From NCBI RefSeq assembly GCF_000826545.1, contig NZ_CDME01000003.1:1-64000 (forward strand): 64,000 nt of DNA, given 5' to 3'. Position numbers and translations under genes: made by a program. This document shows positions 19,541 through 27,085 of the stretch, in pieces. Positions within the stretch are counted from its first letter, which is position 1. Every line of letters begins with the position of its first letter. The stretch is from Kibdelosporangium sp. MJ126-NF4 (GTDB lineage: Bacteria; Actinomycetota; Actinomycetes; Mycobacteriales; Pseudonocardiaceae). The notes beneath the pieces were generated by a model. The model ran no database searches and was not told where the DNA came from. It was given only the letters and a program-made list of their open reading frames with translations.

Positions 19541-19830
19541 AGCAGGTCCTCGCCGGACGGCAGGCCGCCAAAAGGGGAACACAGGATCTAGAGCCGCTGG
19601 CTCATCGTTCTAGTGTTTTTGTGGGTCGGGTGGAGGCGGGTGTGTCCCCTTCCGTATGGCCTGCCGGAGGAAACCACAACGGGTCAAGAGGTCGGTATCG
19701 CCTGCGCTTGGGCTTGGGTTGCGTGGGCCGACCTCCTGACCCGTCGTGGTTTGGCTGCGCCCAGGCCATACGGAAGGGAACACACCCGAAGGCCACCTCT
19801 GCGCTTGCGCGCGAGCCGCCAGCACCTCCG
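19541..19830 (+). repeat. Intergenic repeat copy B
   Basis: A plus-orientation copy: head AGCAGGTCCTCGCCGGACGG, a variable part, stem arms 19638-19695 and 19728-19787, then a tail beginning TGCGCTTGCGCGCGAGCC. This copy has the CCTTCCGTATGG / CCATACGGAAGG subtype of outer stem. The downstream stretch to about 20020 is GC-rich spacer in which no gene was recognised; copy C begins there in the opposite direction. Confidence 0.8.
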
Positions 19831-20109
19831 GCTGCGGTTGCGACTGTGGTTGCGCGTTCTCCGCAGCCGTGTGAACTACACCGACTTGACTTGCCCTGTG
19901 CATTCACACAGCAAACGGGCCTGGCGCTGTAGCTTTCTACAGCGGGTCCGAGTCCGGTGTACGACGTTTGCGACGTTGACTCACCGGCGAGGCAGTCCCG
20001 GCCCACGCTGGCCGTGCACTGCGCGTACGTGGCCTTGCGCGTGAGCGCATGGGTGGGGTTCGTGGTTGGTTTCCTCCCGTATGGCAGTGAGGATGGGTGT
20101 GCGTCCGTG

Positions 20110-20310
20110 AGGATGTGATCTGGTGGTTGTCCTGGTTGGGTCTGACCCGTCGTATGGCTGGCTGTTGTGCCTTTCCCAGGATCTGTCGGCTGGGCCGGGG
20201 CAGCCATCGGGTGTGCACCGGCCCGGCGACCGTGACCTCATAGGAGCCTGTTCGCAGCAGGCGACCCATCACTGTCCTGTCCGACCGCCAGGCCGGGTGC
20301 ACGCCACCCG
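20110..20310 (+). ncRNA. Candidate bridge RNA of the IS110 element
   Basis: IS110-group elements express an RNA from the long end upstream of the transposase; one internal loop pairs with the target and another with the element ends. Here CGTATGGC (20151-20158) equals the 8 bases just left of the insertion, and CCCAGG (20175-20180) is the reverse complement of the 6 bases just right of it. Further on, CATAGGAGC (20239-20247) equals the element's right end (21564-21572), and TCACT (20269-20273) is the reverse complement of its first five bases. The second pair is enclosed by complementary arms (20209-20223 with 20291-20309). RNA boundaries are estimates. Confidence 0.7.
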
Positions 20311-20346
20311 TACCCGTTGGTCAGTGAACAGGATGGCGCTACCAGG

Positions 20347-21558
20347 ATGGCAAACCCGCGCTCGAAGAAGAAGTCCACCCACACGACCGACTCGACCGGC
20401 ACCCAGGTGGTCCCGGTCGGGGCGATCACCGGTGGGGTGGACACCCACAAACAGTTCCACGTCGCGGCCGCGAAAGATTCCCTCGGCCGGGACCTGGGCA
20501 CCGAGAGGTTCGACGCCACCCAGGCCGGATACACCCAGCTGCTGGCCTGGCTGCAGGCGTTCGGGCCGCTCGAGGCGGTCGGGATCGAAGGCACCGGCTG
20601 TTACGGCGCGGGGCTGACCACCCACCTGCTCGAACACGGCGTCACCGTGGTCGAGGTCAACCGCCCCAACCGGCAGAAACGCCGCCGGACCGGCAAATCC
20701 GATGTCAAGGACGCGATCGCGGCCGCAGCGGCGGTGCAGTCCGGGGACGCCACCGCCGCCCCCCGCCCACGCACCGGCCCGGTCGAATCCGTCCGCGTCA
20801 TCAAAGAAACCCGCGACCATCTCGTCAAGGCCCGCACCGCCGCACTGAACCTGCTCCACGACCTGATCGTCACCGCCCCACCCGCACTACGGGAAACCCT
20901 GACCGACATGACCACCAAGGTCCTGATCGGACACTGCGCCGAGTTCACCGCGCCCGCCCTGCCCGCGAAACACTCCCGCGGACACACCCGCGCCCACGCG
21001 ACCACCCAGCTCACCGAAAGCCTGCTGGACTCACCCACCACCACCCGGATGATGCTGGGCGACCTGGCCCGCACCATCCAGCACTACGACACCCGCCTGG
21101 CCGAGCTGACCCGCTGCCTGCACACCCTGCTCACCCGGATCGCACCCCGCACCAGCGCCCTGTTCGGCGTCGGCCCCGGCCACGCCGCCCAACTCCTGCT
21201 CACCGCCGGCGACCACCCCGACCGCGTCCACTCCGAAGCCGCGTTCGCCGCCCTCACCGGCACCGCACCCCAAGACTGCTCCAGCGGCAACAACCACTCC
21301 CACCACCGACTCTCCCGCGCCGGCGACCGACAAGCCAACAGCACCCTCTACTACATCGTGCTGACCCGCCTAGCCCACCACCACCCCACCCGCGACTACA
21401 TCACCACCCGGCTACGCCCCGGCACGAAAATGACCAAAAAACACCTCATCCGCTGCCTCAAACGCTACCTCGCCCGCGAAATCTACCCCCACCTCATGGC
21501 CGACCTCACCAACCTCACCAACCTCACCAAGCAGGCCACACCCACAATCGCCGCTTGA
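20347..21558 (+). CDS. IS110-family transposase (DEDD recombinase)
   Basis: A 403-aa protein starting MANPRSKKKS. The N-terminal RuvC-like DEDD domain shows Asp in GGVDTHKQFH, Glu in VGIEGTGCYG, and two Asp in GKSDVKDAIAAAA. The C-terminal Tnp domain shows LFGVGPGHAAQLLLTAGDHP, AFAALTGTAPQDCSSGNN (with the expected catalytic Ser) and HRLSRAGDRQANSTLYYIVL. These enzymes recombine donor and target directed by an element-encoded bridge RNA. All motifs are intact. The gene ends 17 nt before the element's right boundary. Confidence 0.93.
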   Translation: MANPRSKKKSTHTTDSTGTQVVPVGAITGGVDTHKQFHVAAAKDSLGRDLGTERFDATQAGYTQLLAWLQAFGPLEAVGIEGTGCYGAGLTTHLLEHGVTVVEVNRPNRQKRRRTGKSDVKDAIAAAAAVQSGDATAAPRPRTGPVESVRVIKETRDHLVKARTAALNLLHDLIVTAPPALRETLTDMTTKVLIGHCAEFTAPALPAKHSRGHTRAHATTQLTESLLDSPTTTRMMLGDLARTIQHYDTRLAELTRCLHTLLTRIAPRTSALFGVGPGHAAQLLLTAGDHPDRVHSEAAFAALTGTAPQDCSSGNNHSHHRLSRAGDRQANSTLYYIVLTRLAHHHPTRDYITTRLRPGTKMTKKHLIRCLKRYLAREIYPHLMADLTNLTNLTKQATPTIAA

Positions 21559-21938
21559 CAACCCATAGGAGCATCCTGGGCGCAGCCATACCACGGCGTG
21601 TCGGGAGGTCGGCCCACGCAAACCGACCCACAGCGCAGGCGGTACCGATCTCCCGGCACGTCGTGGTTTCCTCCGGCAGGACATACGGGAGGGAACCGAC
21701 CACGCCTCTTTTTCCAGGCACAGGAAATCACGTGAGCACAGCCAACCGGGTGGGCAGACCACGTGTTGGTTTCCCTCTCGGCGGCCTGCCGTCCGGCGAG
21801 GACATTCTCTTCGGACCACGAGCAAACTCGACGTGTCGGATTGTCTCTGCTGAGGATGGGCAGAGTAAGTGGCGCCGGGGCGCATTCTCGTGAGCCGAGG
21901 TCGGCTTGGGCGTGGTCGGGTTGGCTTGGTGGTGGCAT

Positions 21939-21973
21939 GCGAAAGCCCCGGCTGTTTTGGCCGGGGCTTTCGC
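21939..21973 (-). terminator. Rho-independent-like hairpin after hbhA
   Basis: Perfect 14-bp stem (GCGAAAGCCCCGGC with its complement at 21960-21973) and a 7-nt loop, 13 bp beyond the hbhA stop codon. It separates hbhA from repeat copy C. Confidence 0.8.
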
Positions 21974-21986
21974 GTTTGCTGTTGTG

Positions 21987-22640
21987 TTACTTCTGGGTGG
22001 TCTTGTTTGCCGCCGCTGACTTCGTGGTGGTCGTGGTCGTGGTGGTGGTGCGGGGCGCGGCGGGCTTGCGGGCCTGGGCCGTCTTGTTGGCGACCTTGCG
22101 GGTGGTGCTGCGGACCTCGTGGGCGACGTCGTCACCCAGGTCCTCCACCGCTTCCGCTGTCTCGTCCGCGAGCTTCTGGGCTGCGCGGGCGGTCTTCTCG
22201 CCGACCGAGCGGGTCTTGCGGGTCACCTTGGCCAGCACGTCCTCCGCCAGCTCTCGGGCGTCGTCCGCCACGTCGCCTGCGCGGGCCTGGACCTGGGCGA
22301 TGGCGTCTTCCAGCTGGTCGACGACCTTCTTCACCTGCGGCTGGGAGGTGAACTTCGCGACCGCCTCCTCACCTTGCTCGGCGAGCTTCTTGTACAGCTT
22401 CACCGCTGCCTCGGTGTAGTCCTCGACTGCCTTGCGCAGCTCGGCCGGGTCCAGCTTCTCGCGCAGGGTGGTCACGTCGGTCGGCAGGCTCTGTGCCGAC
22501 TTCTCCGCGCCTTCCTTGGCCTTGGTCACGGCTTCCAGCACGGTCTTCGCGACCAGGTCGCCCGCGCCCACCGCTGCGAGCAGTGAGGTGCGGACCGGCT
22601 CGACGGCCTTGCGCACGTCTTCGGCGTTCGGACGGGTCAT
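21987..22640 (-). CDS. hbhA: Heparin-binding hemagglutinin-like protein
   Basis: A 217-aa highly charged, almost entirely helical protein. Residues about 1-175 form a long coiled coil (VRKAVEPVRTSLLAAVGAGD, KLYKKLAEQGEEAVAKFTSQ, DELED-like heptads), and the basic tail (about 178-217: RKPAAPRT, a run of nine Thr, KSAAANKTTQK) replaces the Lys/Ala/Pro repeats of mycobacterial HbhA. In mycobacteria HbhA is a surface adhesin also linked to lipid-body handling; in non-pathogens the role is unclear. It lies 6 bp downstream of the XRE regulator, matching Rv0474-Rv0475, and is followed by a terminator hairpin. Confidence 0.85.
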   Translation of the reverse strand: MTRPNAEDVRKAVEPVRTSLLAAVGAGDLVAKTVLEAVTKAKEGAEKSAQSLPTDVTTLREKLDPAELRKAVEDYTEAAVKLYKKLAEQGEEAVAKFTSQPQVKKVVDQLEDAIAQVQARAGDVADDARELAEDVLAKVTRKTRSVGEKTARAAQKLADETAEAVEDLGDDVAHEVRSTTRKVANKTAQARKPAAPRTTTTTTTTTKSAAANKTTQK

Positions 22641-22646
22641 GGTGAA

Positions 22647-23081
22647 TCACTCCTCAGTGGGTCGATTGATGTCCACATCGGACTTATCCACTGTGGACCG
22701 CAGTGCTGCGTTCTCCTTGCGGAAGGACTCGTACACGTCCAGCAGCACCTGTTTCTGGCGCTCGTTGAGCTCGTCGTCGGCCCGGATCGCGTCGGTGACC
22801 GCGCCGCCGGTCGGCAGGTCGAGAATGCCTGCCTGCACGTACAGCGCCTCGGCCGAGATTCGCAGGCCTTTGGCGATCTGCTGCAGGATCTCCGCGCTCG
22901 GCTTGCGCAGTCCCCGCTCGATCTGGCTCAGGTACGGGTTGGACACCCCGGCGAGCTTCGACAGCTGGCGCAAGGAGATCTTCGCCGTGTTGCGCTGCTG
23001 GCGGATGTACTCGCCGATGTCCCTGCCGAGGTCGGCGACCTTGTCCATCGGCGACTGGTGTTCGTCGGTCACCGTGGTCAC
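22647..23081 (-). CDS. XRE family regulator (Rv0474-like)
   Basis: A 144-aa DNA-binding protein. The helix-turn-helix (about residues 20-80) reads LGRDIGEYIRQQRNTAKISL, LRQLSKLAGVSNPYLSQIER, LRKPSAEILQQIAKGL, a textbook Cro/C1 fold, followed by a helical tail (DELNERQKQVLLDVYESF). It is first in a two-gene operon with hbhA and presumably regulates it. The intergenic region upstream has strong dyad symmetry and is a likely self-regulatory site. Confidence 0.88.
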   Translation of the reverse strand: MTTVTDEHQSPMDKVADLGRDIGEYIRQQRNTAKISLRQLSKLAGVSNPYLSQIERGLRKPSAEILQQIAKGLRISAEALYVQAGILDLPTGGAVTDAIRADDELNERQKQVLLDVYESFRKENAALRSTVDKSDVDINRPTEE

Positions 23082-23113
23082 CTCCTCTCGACACTCTCCA
23101 CGGTAGGTCGGAG

Positions 23114-23142
23114 TGCTAGCAATTGCAAGCGGGGTGCTTGCA
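23114..23142. promoter_or_regulatory. Dyad-rich site upstream of the XRE-hbhA operon
   Basis: TGCAAGC (23124-23130) and GCTTGCA (23136-23142) form a perfect 7-bp inverted repeat with a 5-bp gap, preceded by the overlapping palindrome GCAATTGC and by GCTAGC. It lies 33-61 bp before the XRE start codon and may be its operator. Confidence 0.5.
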
Positions 23143-23185
23143 CGTGCTCGGTGGGTTCGGTCACACCGGGCTACAGTGAGGGGCG

Positions 23186-24328
23186 ATGAGCGTGAAAGCG
23201 GACGTGGACAGCACCGCGGCGCGGCTGCGGGGCAGGCTCGTCCGCGCGCTCGTCCGCAACGGCACGCTCACCGACCACGCCTGGCGGGACGCCTTCCTCG
23301 CGGTCCCGAGGCACGCCTTCTTGCCCCGCTACTTCCGGCAGCGGCTGGGTCGTTGGGAGGCCGTGGACACCGTGGACGACGACTGGCTGACCCAGATCTA
23401 CGCCGACCGCGTCCTGGTCACGCAGCTCGACGGGGACAGCACCCGATGGGCGGCCGCGCGCGCCGGTGGCCCCGTGGTCGGCGCCCCGACCTGCTCGTCG
23501 AGCATGCCGACCATCATGGCGGTGATGCTGGAGGCGTTGCAGGTCAAGGACAACCACCGGATTCTCGAAGTCGGCACCGGTACTGGTTACAACGCCGCAC
23601 TGTTGTGCGTCCGGCAGGGCGACGATCTGGTGTCCACAATAGACATAGACGAGTCGCTCGCCGGTCCGGCCGAGCAACACCTCGCCGACTGCGGCCTGCG
23701 TCCCACGTGCGCGGTGGCCGACGGCGTCGACGGCCTGCCCGACGGCGCCCCCTACGACCGGGTCCTGTGCACGTGTGCCGTGCCCCGGATCCCGACGGCC
23801 TGGCTTGAGCAGACCCGTCCCGGCGGTGTCGTGGTCACCACGCTCAGCCGTCCGCTCGGTGCGGGCCTTGTGCGCATCACGGCCGGGGACGGCCCGACGG
23901 GCACCGGCGAGGTGCTTGCTGACGACGGCCGGTTCATGCCGTTACGGGCGCCGCGCACCCGTTCGGTGGTGTGGCCTGAGCCGGACGCGCCCGGCAGCAC
24001 CCGGCCGACCACGCTGTCCGCCGGGGTGATCAGCCCGACCAGTCCGTTCGAGTTCTTCGCAGGCCTCGAACTGCCGGACGTGCACGCCGCCGGTGCCGCG
24101 AACTACGCGCTGCTGACCCATCCTGACGGTTCGTGGGCGCGGCACGAGAACGACGTTGTCATCCAGTCCGGCCCGCGCAGACTCTGGGACGAGATGGAGG
24201 TCGCCTACGACCGCTGGCAGGAGCTCGGCGGGCCGCGACGGGCCCGGTTCGGCATCACCGTCGACGCCGACGGCCAACGACTCTGGCTCGACGAACCCAC
24301 CAGTCGAAACCGCTGGCCCTTGCCCTGA
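23186..24328 (+). CDS. PCMT-family SAM-dependent methyltransferase
   Basis: A 380-aa protein of the protein-L-isoaspartate O-methyltransferase family. Residues about 15-60 (VRNGTLTDHAWRDAFLAVPR, HAFLPRYF) and the SAM-binding ILEVGTGTGYNAALL (about 130-145) are diagnostic. The extension beyond about residue 220 (C-terminal PTSPFEFFAGLELPDVHAAG) makes it longer than repair-type Pcm (about 210 aa) and resembles actinobacterial PCMT homologues that modify ribosomal peptides. No precursor peptide or RiPP synthetase gene lies nearby, so a repair or general role cannot be excluded. Confidence 0.8.
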   Translation: MSVKADVDSTAARLRGRLVRALVRNGTLTDHAWRDAFLAVPRHAFLPRYFRQRLGRWEAVDTVDDDWLTQIYADRVLVTQLDGDSTRWAAARAGGPVVGAPTCSSSMPTIMAVMLEALQVKDNHRILEVGTGTGYNAALLCVRQGDDLVSTIDIDESLAGPAEQHLADCGLRPTCAVADGVDGLPDGAPYDRVLCTCAVPRIPTAWLEQTRPGGVVVTTLSRPLGAGLVRITAGDGPTGTGEVLADDGRFMPLRAPRTRSVVWPEPDAPGSTRPTTLSAGVISPTSPFEFFAGLELPDVHAAGAANYALLTHPDGSWARHENDVVIQSGPRRLWDEMEVAYDRWQELGGPRRARFGITVDADGQRLWLDEPTSRNRWPLP

Positions 24329-24431
24329 CCTGGGTAAACGTCACAGTGTTCCGGGTGGTGGCCGATGGGCGCGGCTTTGCCAGGTCTTGACCATGTGGTC
24401 ATGGTGTCGTGCGGCAACGTAGGCTGAACGT

Positions 24432-24725
24432 GTGCCGACGATCGCCATATTCATCGTGAGAGCCATCAACTGGGCTGCGATCCCGGTAGGTGTGTTCGCG
24501 TTCGTGCACGCCTTGCTCCAGCGTGCGGACGCGTTCACAGCGATCGACCGGATGACCAAACCGGCGTGGCTCGGTATCACCGGCGGCGGCACCGCGGCGC
24601 TGGCGCTGTTCAACTTCGCGGACTTCACCATGATGTTCTGGATCGCGGGACTCGTCGCCGTGCTCGTCTACATCGTCGACGTGCGGCCCCGGCTGATCGA
24701 GGTCCAGCGCGGCAACCGCTGGTGA
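24432..24725 (+). CDS. DUF2516 family membrane protein
   Basis: A 97-aa protein (GTG start) with three hydrophobic segments (about 3-25 IAIFIVRAINWAAIPVGVFA, 42-62, 66-85 FTMMFWIAGLVAVLVYIVDV) and a short charged C-terminus. It matches the small DUF2516 family represented next to hbhA in mycobacteria (Rv0476). Function unknown. GTGA overlap couples it to the following hydrolase. Confidence 0.85.
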   Translation: MPTIAIFIVRAINWAAIPVGVFAFVHALLQRADAFTAIDRMTKPAWLGITGGGTAALALFNFADFTMMFWIAGLVAVLVYIVDVRPRLIEVQRGNRW

Positions 24726-25426
24726 ACTGGCAGGCCTACGGATCGGGCGCTCCGGTCACGGTCGTCGTCCCCGGTCTCGGCGCCACGCCAGGCGAAGCGC
24801 GCATCCCCGCGTCCGGCCTGCCGGGAACACGCGTAGTACTCACCCTGCCTTCGCACGGTGACGAGCCGGACGCGCCGGAAGGCTACTGGGACTACCGGAC
24901 CATCGCCGACGACGTGCTGAAAGCCGCCGACGAGGTGAAGGCGCAGAAGGCCATCGGCGTCTCGCTCGGCGCAGGCGCGTTGACCAGGATCGCGGCCGAG
25001 AACCCCGACCGGTTCGACCGGATCGCGTTGCTGCTGCCCGCAGTCCTCGACCGGCCGCGTTCGGCCGAGGTGCAGTCCGTGCTGAGCAAGCAGACCAGCG
25101 AGGACGAGATCGCCAGGACGCTGCCGGACGGCTACGCGCTCGGCGACTACGTGCAAGCCCGCGCCAAGGCGTTGCGCAGGCTCACCACCGCGATCGACCA
25201 GCTGTCAGCGCAGTTCCCCGTCGCCGACAGGGAGGCCTTGCGGCACGTCACCGCGCCCACCCTGGTGATCGGCGCGGTCGGGGACCCGTTGCACCCGGCC
25301 GACATCGCGCGGGAGACAGCCGCCGCGTTCGGCAAGGGCGAACTGGAGCTGTTCGACTCGCCCGCGCCGATGATCACTCACCGGGCTCAGCTGCGTGGGC
25401 TGCTGCAAGTAGCCTGGCGGACGTGA
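24722..25426 (+). CDS. Alpha/beta hydrolase
   Basis: A 234-aa protein starting VNWQAYGSG (GTG). The fold is indicated by an oxyanion-hole region VVVPGLGATPGEAR, the nucleophile elbow IGVSLGAGAL (Ser expected as nucleophile) and an Asp/His end (VIGAVGDPLHPADI, then SPAPMITHRAQL). Substrate unknown. Overlaps both neighbours by 4 bp, so it is the middle gene of a three-gene coupled set. Confidence 0.82.
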   Translation: MNWQAYGSGAPVTVVVPGLGATPGEARIPASGLPGTRVVLTLPSHGDEPDAPEGYWDYRTIADDVLKAADEVKAQKAIGVSLGAGALTRIAAENPDRFDRIALLLPAVLDRPRSAEVQSVLSKQTSEDEIARTLPDGYALGDYVQARAKALRRLTTAIDQLSAQFPVADREALRHVTAPTLVIGAVGDPLHPADIARETAAAFGKGELELFDSPAPMITHRAQLRGLLQVAWRT

Positions 25427-25971
25427 CTTGGACAATTGCCGGCTCATTGCAGGTGTCCCAGGCGACTGACCGGACGGACCTGCTCGCCGCGCCTGTCGCC
25501 ACCGCACTCGCCGCCCTGGACCCGAGCGACGCGGCCCGCGTCGGCGTCGCCCAGATCGACCCGGAACTCGCCGACACAGCCCAGTTCTGCGAGGCCTACG
25601 GCTCACCACTGGAAGCGTCCGCCAACTGTGTCGTCGTGTCGGGCAAACGCGCCGGTGAGGAGCGTTTCGCCGGCTGTCTCGTGCTCGCGACGACCCGCGC
25701 GGACGTCAACGGCGTGGTCCGCCGCAGGCTCGACGTGCGCAAAGCCTCGTTCGCGCCGATGGACACCGCGGTCGAGCTGACCGGGATGGAATACGGCGGC
25801 ATCACGCCGCTCGGCCTGCCCGACAGCTGGCCGCTGCTGGTCGACCAGGTCGTCGCGAACGCGCCGGAACTGGTGATCGGCAGCGGGATCAGGGGCAGCA
25901 AGATCCTCATCCCCGGCGAGGTGCTGGTGAAGTTCGCCGGTGCCGAGGTGATCGAGGGCCTGGGCCGCTGA
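25423..25971 (+). CDS. YbaK/EbsC-type aminoacyl-tRNA deacylase
   Basis: A 182-aa YbaK-domain protein (GTG start). Recognisable parts are AAPVATALAALDPSDAARVG, SANCVVVSGKRAGEERFAGC, the invariant Lys region DVRKASFAPMDTAVELTGME, and YGGITPLGLPDSWPLLVD. These hydrolyse mischarged tRNAs (for example Cys- or Ala-tRNAPro) and act as stand-alone editing factors. It overlaps the hydrolase by 4 bp and converges with the LOG gene, leaving only 4 bp between stops. Confidence 0.88.
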   Translation: MTWTIAGSLQVSQATDRTDLLAAPVATALAALDPSDAARVGVAQIDPELADTAQFCEAYGSPLEASANCVVVSGKRAGEERFAGCLVLATTRADVNGVVRRRLDVRKASFAPMDTAVELTGMEYGGITPLGLPDSWPLLVDQVVANAPELVIGSGIRGSKILIPGEVLVKFAGAEVIEGLGR

Positions 25972-25975
25972 AGTA

Positions 25976-27076
25976 TCAGGCTGCTGAGTATTTCGTCAGC
26001 AGGGCGACGGCTTCGTCGACGTCGTCGGTGACGAGGATCCACTCCTCGGCGGCACGCCCCCGCGCCAGCTGTTGCACCAGCGGCGCGGCGGGCACGTCCG
26101 TTGTCCAGAAGTCCTTGCCGAGGAACACCATCGGCGCGGCCGGGCCAACGGACGCGTAGTGGTTCTGGGTGTAGTCCTGGAAGACCTCCTGCACTGTGCC
26201 CGCGCTGCCGGGCGTGTACACCACGCCACCGGTCGCCACGGTCAGCAACCCGTCCTCACGCACCGAGTTCGCGAAGTACTTGGCGTGCAGGTGACACGCG
26301 GGGTTGGGCGGCTCGTGACCGTAGAACCACGTGGGAATCCCGATCGTGAGTGGCTCGGAGTCCGGTAGCTCGGGCGCCAGCCCGGTGGCGAGCCACTGCC
26401 CGATCCCGGTGGCGTCCGCGCCGAACCTCGGCGCCCTGGCCAACTCGGCATGCAGTTCGTCGATGTGGTCGGGCATCCGGACGCCGTACGGAACCGCTTC
26501 CATCGCACCGGGCCCGCCGCCGGTCAGCACCGGGAACCCGGCACGGCCCAGTGCCGCGCCGAGCCGCATCGCGCCGCGGTAGCCCTCGGAGTCCCGTGTC
26601 AGCGCGTGCCCGCCCATCACCGCGACAGGCGGTGTGGCGCAGGTGGCCAGCACTTCGCCGAGCGCGGCGGTGATCGAGTGGTCGTGCAGGCGCTCGGCCA
26701 AGGCGTGCAACGGATCCGGCGTACGGCCCTGTGCCTTGCTGTGCAGGTAGATCCGGGCGTCCGGAGTGTCCGCATAGGACTCCGGACGGGCCGGGTCGAA
26801 GCCGCCGAACAGCTCCGCCGGTGTGTACAACGTGGTGCGGTACACGTGATACGGCAACGCCGGGATGTCCGGGAACAGCAACGCCCCCGCGGCCTCGACC
26901 TTGCGCCTGGTCTTGCTTGACAGCTCGCAGCCGAGCAGGACCGCGCCGTCCCACGCTGTGCGGAGCAGATCGTCCTGCCCGGTCAGGTCCAGTCCGACGA
27001 GCACCGTGTCGCGCAGGTCACGACCAGCCGCACGGTGCTCGCTCAGTGCCTCAAGGGTATTGATCTCGGTCCGCAC
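25976..27076 (-). CDS. LOG family (lysine decarboxylase-like) protein
   Basis: A 366-aa protein with a Rossmann core: VAVMGGHALTRDSEGYRGAM, VLTGGGPGAMEAVPYGVR (GGGPGxME) and VVYTPGSAGTVQEVFQDYTQ, a variant of the PGGxGTxxE motif in which a Gly is replaced by Ser. Typical LOG proteins (about 190 aa) release cytokinin-type bases from nucleotides; this one is nearly twice as long, with a 150-residue N-terminal extension, and belongs to a long subgroup of unknown substrate. It converges with the YbaK gene. Confidence 0.8.
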   Translation of the reverse strand: MRTEINTLEALSEHRAAGRDLRDTVLVGLDLTGQDDLLRTAWDGAVLLGCELSSKTRRKVEAAGALLFPDIPALPYHVYRTTLYTPAELFGGFDPARPESYADTPDARIYLHSKAQGRTPDPLHALAERLHDHSITAALGEVLATCATPPVAVMGGHALTRDSEGYRGAMRLGAALGRAGFPVLTGGGPGAMEAVPYGVRMPDHIDELHAELARAPRFGADATGIGQWLATGLAPELPDSEPLTIGIPTWFYGHEPPNPACHLHAKYFANSVREDGLLTVATGGVVYTPGSAGTVQEVFQDYTQNHYASVGPAAPMVFLGKDFWTTDVPAAPLVQQLARGRAAEEWILVTDDVDEAVALLTKYSAA

Positions 27077-27085
27077 CCGCGCAGC

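Larger units (their letters stand above)
20086..21575 (+). mobile_element. IS110-family insertion sequence in repeat copy C
   Basis: About 1490 bp. Boundaries were set by comparing the interrupted repeat with intact copies: the left flank ends CGTATGGC and the right flank begins CTGGGCG, which are contiguous (CGTATGGCCTGGGCG) in the right arms of the other copies. Uncertainty is 1-2 nt. The element has a long 261-nt non-coding left end, one transposase, and only about 17 nt on the right. No terminal inverted repeats or target duplication are seen, as expected for IS110-type elements. Confidence 0.88.
20020..21812 (-). repeat. Intergenic repeat copy C, split by IS110
   Basis: A minus-orientation copy closely related to E and G. 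One stem arm is split into 20061-20085 and 21576-21612 by the IS110 element; the other arm is 21645-21704 and the head (CCGTCCGGCGAGGAC) is near 21788-21802. Joining 20085 to 21576 restores the uninterrupted arm seen in the other copies. B and C face each other between two convergent genes. The stretch 21813-21938 contains nothing recognised. Confidence 0.85.

Noticed and set aside
23108..23117. CIRCE element (GAGTGCTA) before the XRE gene
   Set aside because: Only one half-site is present without the inverted partner at the required 9-bp spacing.
23186..24328. RiPP (FxLD or lanthipeptide) methyltransferase
   Set aside because: The PCMT-like sequence allows it, but no precursor peptide, dehydratase or transporter genes are nearby, so only the family is claimed.
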